Shown here one piece after another: positions 1 through 6,294 of a stretch of 6,449 bases of DNA (positions are counted from its first letter, which is position 1; each line of letters begins with the position of its first letter). The position numbers were made by a program, and so were the translations under genes. The DNA is from Spirochaetaceae bacterium (GTDB taxonomy: Bacteria; Spirochaetota; Spirochaetia; Treponematales; Breznakiellaceae), in assembly GCA_031279965.1 (NCBI GenBank), contig JAITHM010000132.1, positions 1 through 6,449 on the forward strand. The letters are read 5' to 3'. The notes beneath the pieces are model-generated. The model saw only the letters and a list, made by a program, of their open reading frames with translations. It searched no databases and was not told where the DNA came from.

Positions 1-75
1 CGCGCGGAACGTCTGGTGTTCGTCCCAATACTTCTGCCACTTGGGCTCTATGCTTTCAAACGGATATTTCGCCAT
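1..75 (-). CDS. leuS: Leucyl-tRNA synthetase, N-terminal fragment (runs off the left edge)
   Basis: Class I aminoacyl-tRNA synthetase that charges tRNA-Leu with leucine in the cytoplasm. Only the first 25 codons lie in the window. The minus-strand ATG is at 75-73, and the peptide begins MAKYPFESIEPKWQKYWDEH, followed by QTFRA. The pattern 'IE.KWQKYW.E..TF' is the characteristic start of bacterial LeuRS, just ahead of the catalytic Rossmann domain, which lies outside the window. No strong Shine-Dalgarno precedes the ATG; the nearest AGG is about 15 nt upstream. The gene diverges from folE2, and its promoter must lie in the shared 76-278 region. Recognition rests on the N-terminal signature alone, so it is confident for the family but says nothing about whether the rest of the gene is intact. 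Confidence 0.88.
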   Translation of the reverse strand, partial: MAKYPFESIEPKWQKYWDEHQTFRA

Positions 76-130
76 AACGCGGTATTTTAGCCTGTTCCGC
101 CCGCTTGATAAAAGCCCCCGCGCACACCAT

Positions 131-158
131 TTGTCCGTCATAAACACACTAATATAAG
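131..158 (+). promoter_or_regulatory. Candidate sigma-70-type promoter for folE2
   Basis: TTGTCC at 131-136 and TATAAG at 153-158 are separated by 16 bp, matching the -35 and -10 consensus at 4/6 and 5/6 positions. A start near 165 would give a leader of roughly 110 nt before the folE2 ATG. The same AT-rich patch read on the minus strand gives TATATT (plus 156-151), which could serve leuS, but its -35 candidate is weak. This is pattern matching by eye only. Confidence 0.35.
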
Positions 159-231
159 GAAAAGCTGGGAGAGGACTTAAACCGGTCGCTTTCGTTTGAC
201 CAATACTATATTTGCGGCTTGACGTTGGAGG

Positions 232-259
232 CTCACCCGGGCTAAATTATCCGGGTGGG
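232..259 (+). promoter_or_regulatory. GC-rich hairpin in the folE2 leader
   Basis: CACCCGG at 234-240 pairs perfectly with CCGGGTG at 251-257 around a 10-nt AT-rich loop. A G-U and a C-G pair can extend the stem outward to 232 and 259. The hairpin ends 5 nt before the purine-rich ribosome binding site of folE2 (265-273), so it could affect ribosome access. No U-run follows, so it is not a standard intrinsic terminator. I could not match it to a riboswitch class that I know (preQ1, THF, fluoride and cyclic-di-GMP were considered). Confidence 0.5.
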
Positions 260-264
260 GCGAT

Positions 265-273
265 GGAGAAAGG
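265..273 (+). promoter_or_regulatory. Ribosome binding site that fixes the folE2 start
   Basis: GGAGAAAGG lies 5 nt upstream of the ATG at 279. It favours this ATG over the in-frame GTG at 255, which falls inside the leader hairpin and would add eight residues that match nothing in the family. Confidence 0.7.
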
Positions 274-278
274 CACCA

Positions 279-1076
279 ATGATAGATATTCAGCGCGTCA
301 AAGAAGACCGGGGGATCAAGCTCGAGAAAGTCGGTATTAAACGGCTTCGTTATCCAGTACGTCTTCTTGTTAAAGGCGGTGCTGCTCCTCAGACCCCTGT
401 TGCAACGATTGAGCTTGCTGTCGAAGTTCCTTCGGATGTTAAAGCAACTCACATGAGCCGGTTTACCCGCCTGGTGCACCGGTATAAAGACGCACTGCAT
501 AGCCAGCGTTTTATTGAAATGATACAGGATGTACGCACTCAGCTTGAGGCTCCCCGCGCGTATGGCAAGTTTTCGTTTCCGTATTATCTTGAAAAAAACG
601 CCCCTATTTCCCGTGAAATAAGCCTCATGGAATATCAGTGCGAGCTTGAAGGAACATCAGGTGAGAGCGGCGACGAGCTTTTTCTTACAGTGATGGTGCC
701 GGTTACAACACTATGCCCCTGTTCAAAAGCAATTTCCGAGATGGGTGCACATAATCAGCGTGCTGATGTTAAAGTGATTGCGGATATATCAAAAGAGTTA
801 TTGTGGATTGAAGACATTATTAAAGCCGTTGAAGATTCTGCGTCGTCGCCGCTCTATTCGCTTTTAAAGCGCGAGGATGAAAAATATGTTACTGAACAGG
901 CCTACAAGAATCCTCAGTTTGTAGAAGATGTTGTACGCGAAGCATATTTGCGTATTGAAAAGCTTTATCGCAATAAACAACATTGTAGTTTTGTTATTGA
1001 ATGTGAAAGCTACGAATCGATACACAATCACAGCGCGTTTGCATCAACACAGTACCAGTATCATACTAATTCATAA
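279..1076 (+). CDS. folE2: GTP cyclohydrolase IB (FolE2 / COG1469 family)
   Basis: Converts GTP to 7,8-dihydroneopterin triphosphate plus formate in the cytoplasm. This is the entry step to tetrahydrofolate and, through the same intermediate, to queuosine and other pterins or deazapurines. The 265-residue product has the usual family length. Landmarks are HMSRF (58-62), the metal and active-site segment CPCSK (146-150) with Cys146, GAHNQR (156-161) with His158, the block LLKREDEK (195-202) followed by a conserved VTEQAY..PQFVEDVVR stretch, and the C-terminal ESIHNHSAFA (246-255) with His249 and His251. All expected catalytic and metal-ligand candidates appear intact. The ATG at 279 is chosen for its Shine-Dalgarno and the family N-terminus; a GTG at 255 is the alternative. 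A metallophosphoesterase gene follows 12 bp downstream, probably in the same transcript. In some bacteria FolE2 replaces zinc-dependent FolE under zinc limitation, but no Zur-like site was recognised here. Confidence 0.95.
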   Translation: MIDIQRVKEDRGIKLEKVGIKRLRYPVRLLVKGGAAPQTPVATIELAVEVPSDVKATHMSRFTRLVHRYKDALHSQRFIEMIQDVRTQLEAPRAYGKFSFPYYLEKNAPISREISLMEYQCELEGTSGESGDELFLTVMVPVTTLCPCSKAISEMGAHNQRADVKVIADISKELLWIEDIIKAVEDSASSPLYSLLKREDEKYVTEQAYKNPQFVEDVVREAYLRIEKLYRNKQHCSFVIECESYESIHNHSAFASTQYQYHTNS

Positions 1077-1088
1077 CAGGATAGATTT

Positions 1089-1901
1089 ATGAGGCTTTCT
1101 GCCCTGATGCTGATTCCAGCCTGTATTACATCATGTTCATCGTTAAAAACAGTCCTGTATACGCTTGATACGCCGCGTATTGCCGCACATACTCAAATAA
1201 TAATCGTTCATATTTCCGATTTGCACAGCACCATACATAACAATGACCAATCAACACTGATTGAAAAGATAAAAACCGCCCGGCCTGATCTTATCGTGCT
1301 TACCGGTGATATTATTGATGATGTTACGCCGCGGACAGGCGCCTACCTTCTGCTTGACGGAATCCGGGGAATTGCGCCTGTGTACTATGTTGCCGGTAAT
1401 CATGAATATATGAGTAAGGATATTAACGGTATACGTGCTGAATTGCGCTTTCGCGGCGTACAAATTCTTTCTGATGAATATAAACGCCTTGCAATTAAAG
1501 GAAATGACATTGTGCTTGCAGGAGTTGATGACCCTGTAAAGAAAATTTTTGAAGATCCTTCCTACAATCAACAAGAATCACTGCGCACTGCGTTTGGCGG
1601 ACTGACACAGCTGCACGGGTATAAAATTTTGCTTGCACACCGGCCGGAACGCATAAACATGTATCTTGAATATCCGTTTGATCTTATACTTTCAGGACAC
1701 ACCCATGGCGGCCAGGTAAGGCTGCCATTTATCAACGGATTGTATGCGCCGAATCAGGGGATTTTTCCCCGGTATGGCGGCGGGCTTTATAAGCACAACG
1801 AAACCACGCACATTATAAGCCGGGGGCTTTCTGTTATGCGCTTTCCTCCCCGCATTGGAAATCCTCCTGAACTTGTCATTATCACGCTTCGCGGGTTGTG
1901 A
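1089..1901 (+). CDS. Metallophosphoesterase, probable lipoprotein (YaeI/YkuE-like, COG1408)
   Basis: Calcineurin-like phosphoesterase of 270 residues with a complete dinuclear metal site: DLH (44-46, Asp44 and His46), GDIID (73-77, Asp74), GNHE (103-106, Asn104 and His105), His184 in AHRPE, and GHTHGGQ (203-209, His204 and His206). The arrangement and the GHTHGGQ form fit the YaeI/YkuE group, some members of which act on lipid-linked or membrane phosphoesters. The substrate cannot be read from sequence. The N-terminus has one Arg, a short hydrophobic stretch (3-14) and Ile-Thr-Ser-Cys (13-16), which resembles a relaxed spirochaetal lipobox. Cys16 may therefore be lipidated, with the enzyme anchored in the envelope; this is inference, since the stretch is short and weakly charged. 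AGGA at 1078-1081 lies 7 nt before the ATG. The gene sits 12 bp after folE2 and converges on the helicase gene. Confidence 0.88.
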   Translation: MRLSALMLIPACITSCSSLKTVLYTLDTPRIAAHTQIIIVHISDLHSTIHNNDQSTLIEKIKTARPDLIVLTGDIIDDVTPRTGAYLLLDGIRGIAPVYYVAGNHEYMSKDINGIRAELRFRGVQILSDEYKRLAIKGNDIVLAGVDDPVKKIFEDPSYNQQESLRTAFGGLTQLHGYKILLAHRPERINMYLEYPFDLILSGHTHGGQVRLPFINGLYAPNQGIFPRYGGGLYKHNETTHIISRGLSVMRFPPRIGNPPELVIITLRGL

Positions 1902-1966
1902 CAGCCGGCTTCAAAATCGCACCCAAATTCATGGCAATTATTTCACAGTCTGTTTCAGATAGAACA

Positions 1967-4195
1967 CTAACAGCATAAAAAATTTTCAGTTGTGCGAAGC
2001 AGCGCATCGAAACTGCCAAAAAGCGTTTTTGTAGGGGGCAATGAACGTAAAAATAGTTCACCATAGCGTTTTTTAAGGATTCTGCTGTCAAGCACGGCGA
2101 CAACGCCGTGATCACTTGAACGGCGCATAAGCCGGCCAAAGCCCTGCCGGAATTTGATGACCGCTTCTGGAACCGAAAGTTCCATAAACGGATTGCCGCC
2201 GCGCTGTTCCATAGCTTCCGCCCGCGCCTCGAATACCGGTTCATTGGGTGATTTAAAGGGAAGTCTGCAAAGTATTACCAGTCTGAGGGTATTGCCGGGC
2301 GCGTCAATTCCTTCCCAGAATGAGTCGGTTGCGAAAAGCACACTTGTTTCTTCATTGAGGAAGGCGCGAAGCAGGCGGCTTCGGTCGTCATTGCCGTGTT
2401 TAAGGCAGTGTATTCCCTGTTTTTCAAGATGTGGTGCGGCAAATGCCCAGGCGCTGTCAAGACTTTCAAATGAGGTAAATAAGACCAGCGCCGAACCGCC
2501 AGATGCTTCAACAAGGCGAAGGACTGCTGTATTGATAAAATCGCGGAACCGTGCATCGCCAGGGAGCGGGGCATCCTCTGCCGCGCCAAGAAGTACCACT
2601 CGGTTATATGGGAAAGGGGAGGGAAAATTGCCTGTCAATACATGCCGCTTTTCTCCGAATTCATCTTCGGCTAGTCCTATTCCAGCGCGCTTTGCCCAAA
2701 AATCAAAGCGGTCAGCCACAGTAAGCGTTGCCGAAAGAGCAATAACTGTGCGGTGCTTTTCAAAAAGGGCTGTTTTAAGCCTCAGTGATATATCAAGCGG
2801 GGCACGAGTAAACACAGCCCAATCTTGCGCGCTTGCATATCGCCGGGGTATACGCCGCTCAACCCAAAAAACATCATCTTGATAAGCCTTAAAGGTGGTA
2901 AAAGCGTCAGAAAGATCTGCAACAGCGATCAGACGGCGGGTCGCAGAACTTACCTCGCGCAGCATTATTTCAATATCTGTTGTACGCTGATCTTTTGAAT
3001 TTTCGCTGTCTTGGTCATTTTTATCATCTTTATGCAGTCCTTCTTTCTTTTCAACCTCATTGATCATGTCAAGAATTCCTCCTGTAAACCGAATAATTGA
3101 TGCCTTCAGAGCAAGAAAATACGGTGTTAGGCGTTCTGTAATAAGATCTTCGCGTGCGGCTACCAGACGGAAGGCGCTCTCGGTTCCACAAAGTTCCAGG
3201 GCTGCAGTATCAAGTTTAGCCGCAGTGTCGCGGATCGCATCCATTGCGGTATTCCATTCGTTAGTCAAATCGCTGCCGCCGGCAAAGGCAAGAAGCCGCA
3301 GCAGAAGGCCGGATTTTAAAGCGCCGCGCTGTCTAAAAAGCCGCCCCAGCATAAGGTTGATTGTATGCCGGCTAAATTCGCTGGAAAAAAAACTTGTTGC
3401 TGCATCTTCTATTGTGTGAGCTTCATCCAGTATGATGCGCTGATACGGCGGAAGCACGGCGGTGGTTTCATAACCGGCTCCTTCGGCACGAGCAGCAAGA
3501 TCGGCAAACAGAAGATGATGATTCACGATAAGAATATGCGCTTCGGCAGCCTCACGCCGCTGTTTCATCACAAAACAGGCCTCGTAGTGAATGCAGCGCA
3601 TACCCATGCAGGTGTCCGCATCGGAGGCAATCCGGCTCCAGATGTTTTCAGAGAACGCAAAAGGCACATCAGAACGGCTGCCCGTTGGGGTGGTTTTTGC
3701 CCATGCGTCGATTTTTTTAATCGTGTTTTTGTCGTCCAGGTCAAACTCTGATGTATATTCCGTATGGACAGCCTCAAGGCGGCGGTAACAGAGAAAGTTC
3801 CCCCGTCCTTTAACCAGCACTGTTTTTAGGGATGTTTCCAGTGCGGAATTAACAAGCGGCACGTCTTTTTCAAAAAGCTGCTCCTGAAGTGTGATTGTCG
3901 CTGTTGAAATAAGCACACGTTCACCGGTCGCCGCGGCAAATTCGAGGGCCGGCAAAAGATAGGCGAAAGATTTACCTACACCAGTTCCTGCTTCGGCGGC
4001 GGCGAGCGTGTTTTCGTTAAAAGAACGAATGATAAGCTTCATAAGTTCAAGCTGAGCGTCACGCGCTTCATAATAAGGCAGCTTTTGCGCTATTACACCA
4101 TCGGGGCATAGTTTTTCCAGGATGGCTTGGGTATCCAACGGTTCTTTACGAGGCTTCACGGGGCAAGTATCGCACGGCAGCGCCCCGTCGCACAA
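1967..4195 (-). CDS. dinG: DinG/XPD-family iron-sulfur DNA helicase
   Basis: ATP-dependent superfamily 2 helicase of the DinG/Rad3 type, which unwinds DNA 5' to 3' and acts on R-loops, D-loops or unusual structures during repair. In the 742-residue reading, visible motifs are a Q-like YEARDAQ (42-48), Walker A AEAGTGVGKS (67-76), motif Ia around 97-107, DEAH (257-260), SAT (488-490), LFTSF (572-576), DSFWEGID (624-631) and motif VI QGFGRLMRR (684-692). Four cysteines, C136, C196, C201 and C207, lie between Walker A and DEAH in the spacing expected for the 4Fe-4S domain. There is no N-terminal exonuclease domain, unlike the long Firmicute DinG. A hydrophilic insert rich in Lys, Asp and Glu spans about 380-405. 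The start is uncertain: the frame opens only after a TGA at 4210-4208, the first Met codon is residue 52, and the TTG at 4195 (used here), a GTG at codon 13 or a TTG at codon 20 all lack a clear ribosome binding site. The symbol is a family assignment. Confidence 0.9.
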   Translation of the reverse strand: MCDGALPCDTCPVKPRKEPLDTQAILEKLCPDGVIAQKLPYYEARDAQLELMKLIIRSFNENTLAAAEAGTGVGKSFAYLLPALEFAAATGERVLISTATITLQEQLFEKDVPLVNSALETSLKTVLVKGRGNFLCYRRLEAVHTEYTSEFDLDDKNTIKKIDAWAKTTPTGSRSDVPFAFSENIWSRIASDADTCMGMRCIHYEACFVMKQRREAAEAHILIVNHHLLFADLAARAEGAGYETTAVLPPYQRIILDEAHTIEDAATSFFSSEFSRHTINLMLGRLFRQRGALKSGLLLRLLAFAGGSDLTNEWNTAMDAIRDTAAKLDTAALELCGTESAFRLVAAREDLITERLTPYFLALKASIIRFTGGILDMINEVEKKEGLHKDDKNDQDSENSKDQRTTDIEIMLREVSSATRRLIAVADLSDAFTTFKAYQDDVFWVERRIPRRYASAQDWAVFTRAPLDISLRLKTALFEKHRTVIALSATLTVADRFDFWAKRAGIGLAEDEFGEKRHVLTGNFPSPFPYNRVVLLGAAEDAPLPGDARFRDFINTAVLRLVEASGGSALVLFTSFESLDSAWAFAAPHLEKQGIHCLKHGNDDRSRLLRAFLNEETSVLFATDSFWEGIDAPGNTLRLVILCRLPFKSPNEPVFEARAEAMEQRGGNPFMELSVPEAVIKFRQGFGRLMRRSSDHGVVAVLDSRILKKRYGELFLRSLPPTKTLFGSFDALLRTTENFLCC

Positions 4196-4302
4196 CTGCA
4201 GCTGTTTTCAAATTACCGGTTTGCCTTTTTTCTGGTGATTCTTCCCAAATCTGAAAGTTTTGGTACAGCCCATCTGCCCCCTTACTGAAAAAAACAAATT
4301 CT

Positions 4303-4308
4303 GATAAT
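4303..4308 (+). promoter_or_regulatory. Candidate -10 element for accA
   Basis: GATAAT matches the -10 consensus at 5/6 positions, 11 bp before the accA ATG. A -35 candidate, CTTACT at 4281-4286 with a 16-bp spacer, matches only 3/6. If used, transcription would begin about 4-6 nt before the ATG, giving a nearly leaderless mRNA. That would be consistent with the lack of a Shine-Dalgarno there. Confidence 0.3.
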
Positions 4309-4319
4309 AGTATGGCTTT

Positions 4320-5237
4320 ATGAATGCAAATGTAATCGAAAAAAAAATTGAAGAGCTCAAAAAAATTGCAGGTGAGTTAAGCATAGATATTGACGGCGAA
4401 CTTGAAAAAATCATCGTCAAAGTCAAAGATACCTCGTCAACCGAGGCTGTCTGGCGCCGTGTTGAAATGGCCCGCCATCAAATGCGGCCTTATGCGATGG
4501 ATTATATCGTCCGCGTCTTTACGAATTTTATTGAGCTCCACGGTGATAGATACTATGGCGACGATCCGGCAATTATTGGAGGGCTTGCTTTTTTAGCAGG
4601 GCGTCCGGTGACGGTTCTTGCAAACCAGAAAGGGCGGACGCTTAAAGAAAACATGTTCCGCAATCATGGTATGGCAAATCCAGAAGGCTACCGTAAGGCG
4701 CTTCGTCTCGCCAAGGAAGCTGAAAAATTTAAACGCCCCATTATCACATTTATTGATACGGCGGGCGCTTATCCGGGAATAGGCGCGGAGGAACGGGGTA
4801 TTGGGGAAGCTATCGCCCGCAATCTTCGTGATTTTAGCTGCATAAAGACTCCAGTAATCTGCGTTATTATTGGAGAAGGAGGGTCCGGCGGGGCGCTTGG
4901 ATTATGTGTCGGTGATAAAATATTCATGCTGGAAAACGCTATTTATTCGGTAATTAGTCCTGAAGGCTGTGCGTCAATACTTCTTCATGATTCAAGCCGT
5001 GCGAAAGATGCTGCTGTTATGCTTCGTATTACCAGCGAAGACCTCTATGAATTTAATCTAATTAATGGCGTGATTCCAGAACCGGAAACCGGAGCTCATA
5101 CTGATGTTGACGCTGTTGCGGCACATATTAAATCAACACTGACAACAGAGCTTGATAAACTTTGTAAACATACTCCAGACGTTCTTGTCCGGTATCGTAA
5201 TCAGAAAATCAGAATGATGGGTTCCTGGAGTGAATAA
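4320..5237 (+). CDS. accA: Acetyl-CoA carboxylase carboxyltransferase, alpha subunit
   Basis: Alpha subunit of the carboxyltransferase that moves CO2 from carboxybiotin to acetyl-CoA, forming malonyl-CoA for fatty acid synthesis; it acts as an AccA2-AccD2 heterotetramer. At 305 residues it is close to the typical AccA length (E. coli 319). A charged helical N-terminus (about 1-50) precedes the crotonase-fold core. Conserved blocks are HGDR (74-77), NQKGR (102-106), RNHGM (114-118), PEGYRKALRL (121-130), DTAGAYPGIGAEERG (146-160), GEGGSGGALG (185-194), SPEGCASIL (213-221) and IPEP (252-255). The usual DTPGAYPG reads DTAGAYPG here, a minor change. The zinc-ribbon AccD partner is not fused and not in the window. 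The start lacks a good Shine-Dalgarno, but the N-terminal length fits. dprA begins immediately after its stop codon. Confidence 0.96.
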   Translation: MNANVIEKKIEELKKIAGELSIDIDGELEKIIVKVKDTSSTEAVWRRVEMARHQMRPYAMDYIVRVFTNFIELHGDRYYGDDPAIIGGLAFLAGRPVTVLANQKGRTLKENMFRNHGMANPEGYRKALRLAKEAEKFKRPIITFIDTAGAYPGIGAEERGIGEAIARNLRDFSCIKTPVICVIIGEGGSGGALGLCVGDKIFMLENAIYSVISPEGCASILLHDSSRAKDAAVMLRITSEDLYEFNLINGVIPEPETGAHTDVDAVAAHIKSTLTTELDKLCKHTPDVLVRYRNQKIRMMGSWSE

Positions 5238-6209
5238 GTGACACAGCGGGGTAATCTTGATCTGATAATTGCGCGTCTTCCTGCCCTTAAGAAACGGCAG
5301 CGCGTGCGGCTCTGCCAAAAATTTTCCCGTGAAGAGGATTTTCTCTGTCTTTCTTACCGGGACATACTCTGCGAGACTGGCGCGCAGGCGGAATTTGATG
5401 TGGGCATACCTCTCTGGAATATTGATGAGGTTCGACGGCAAGCAGAGCGCGACCGTCAGCTTATGGAAGCGCGAAATATTCAGATTGTTTCCATTTCCGA
5501 GGAACAGTACCCGCCGCTGTTACGGGAGATTTATGATCCGCCTGCCGTACTTTTTTACCGGGGGGATTTTACCGGCGCTTTCTGTGCAAAAAAAATGCTT
5601 GCTGTTGTTGGAACAAGAAAGCCCTCTTCAGAAGCATTGGAATTGTGCTATTGTATAACATTGGAATTGGGGCAGGCTGGCATTTCTGTCGTTTCTGGCA
5701 TGGCTCTTGGTATTGACGCAATGGCTCACCGGGGAAATTGCGACGGCGGCGGTGCAACTATCGCAGTGCTTGGTTCTGCCGCCGATATGATCTACCCTTC
5801 AGCGAACCGGCAGCTTGCACAGCGTATTTTGGAGCGCGGCGGGGTGCTGCTGAGTGAATACCCGCCGGGAACACCGCCTCAGCGCTGGCATTTCCCCGAG
5901 CGTAACAGAATCATCTCCGGCTTGTGTTCAGCGACGCTTGTTGTTGAGGCGCCGCGAAAGTCAGGTGCGCTTATTACAGCGGATTTTGCACTTGAACACG
6001 ACCGTGATCTTTGGGTTGCCGCCGGTGTTGAAGGCCCTTTGGGCGACGGCTGCCTGGCTCTTGCGGATGATGGCGCAAAAATCGTTCATTCAGCAGAGGA
6101 TGTGCTTTTGGAATGGGGAATTCCCCCGCGAAAAAGCACCGCGCAGCTTTCGTTGGCAGCGAACCTTGCCCGGGAGCTTGAATTAGATGACTTATCTTCT
6201 TTGTTATAA
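5238..6209 (+). CDS. dprA: DNA processing protein DprA (Smf)
   Basis: Cytoplasmic single-stranded-DNA-binding protein that loads RecA onto incoming DNA during natural transformation; it is also widespread in bacteria not known to be competent. Of the 323 residues, roughly 1-110 form a variable N-terminal (SAM-like) part. The Rossmann-type DprA core follows with VGTRKPS (124-130), SGMALGIDAMAH (153-164), AVLGSAADMIYP (176-187), LLSEYPPG (204-211), FPERNRIISG (219-228) and EAPRKSGALITA (237-248). The region usually reading roughly 'G.N.LI..GA' is GCLALADDGA (271-280), so the usual Asn is absent. There is little room for a C-terminal winged-helix domain. The GTG start at 5238 directly abuts the accA TAA, and GGAG at 5227-5230 inside accA lies 7 nt upstream, so translation is probably coupled. 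topA follows after 85 bp, a neighbourhood shared with Treponema and Firmicutes. Confidence 0.95.
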   Translation: MTQRGNLDLIIARLPALKKRQRVRLCQKFSREEDFLCLSYRDILCETGAQAEFDVGIPLWNIDEVRRQAERDRQLMEARNIQIVSISEEQYPPLLREIYDPPAVLFYRGDFTGAFCAKKMLAVVGTRKPSSEALELCYCITLELGQAGISVVSGMALGIDAMAHRGNCDGGGATIAVLGSAADMIYPSANRQLAQRILERGGVLLSEYPPGTPPQRWHFPERNRIISGLCSATLVVEAPRKSGALITADFALEHDRDLWVAAGVEGPLGDGCLALADDGAKIVHSAEDVLLEWGIPPRKSTAQLSLAANLARELELDDLSSLL

Positions 6210-6294
6210 AATGCTTGAATAACAGGATAATGATTATGAAGACGCAGAGAACAGAGATGATAATAAAACATAAATTATTCATAGTGGAGATAAT
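6210..6294 (+). other. dprA-topA intergenic leader
   Basis: This 85-bp AT-rich spacer shows no intrinsic terminator, so read-through from dprA into topA is plausible. GATAAT at 6226-6231 is a possible -10, but no good -35 sits at standard distance. ATGATAAT at 6257-6264 can pair with ATTATTCAT at 6274-6282, with one bulged base, just before the topA ribosome binding site. A short ORF starts at 6230 or 6236 and overlaps the topA start (see findings). Confidence 0.3.

Noticed and set aside
195..225. TTGACC (196-201) as the -35 box of a folE2 promoter
   Set aside because: No -10-like sequence occurs 16-18 bp downstream. The pair at 131-158 is the better candidate.
232..259. Reading the folE2 leader hairpin as a Rho-independent terminator
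   Set aside because: It is not followed by a U-run and sits directly before a good ribosome binding site and start codon.
177..500. Minus-strand open frame of 107 codons opposite the folE2 start
   Set aside because: It is antisense to a well-supported gene and has no motif or initiation signal.
1949..1959. Small inverted repeat TCTG-TTT-CAGA between the convergent genes
   Set aside because: A 4-bp stem with no T-run is too weak to call a terminator.
1882..2244. Minus-strand frame spanning the convergent junction and the helicase 3' end
   Set aside because: It overlaps the helicase in another frame and shows no recognisable family or ribosome binding site. The helicase motifs show which frame is real.
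2154..2882. Open frame of 242 codons on the plus strand, antisense to the helicase gene
   Set aside because: Its translation is Ser/Arg-rich without domain signatures, and it lies wholly opposite a helicase gene with clear motifs. It is a shadow frame.
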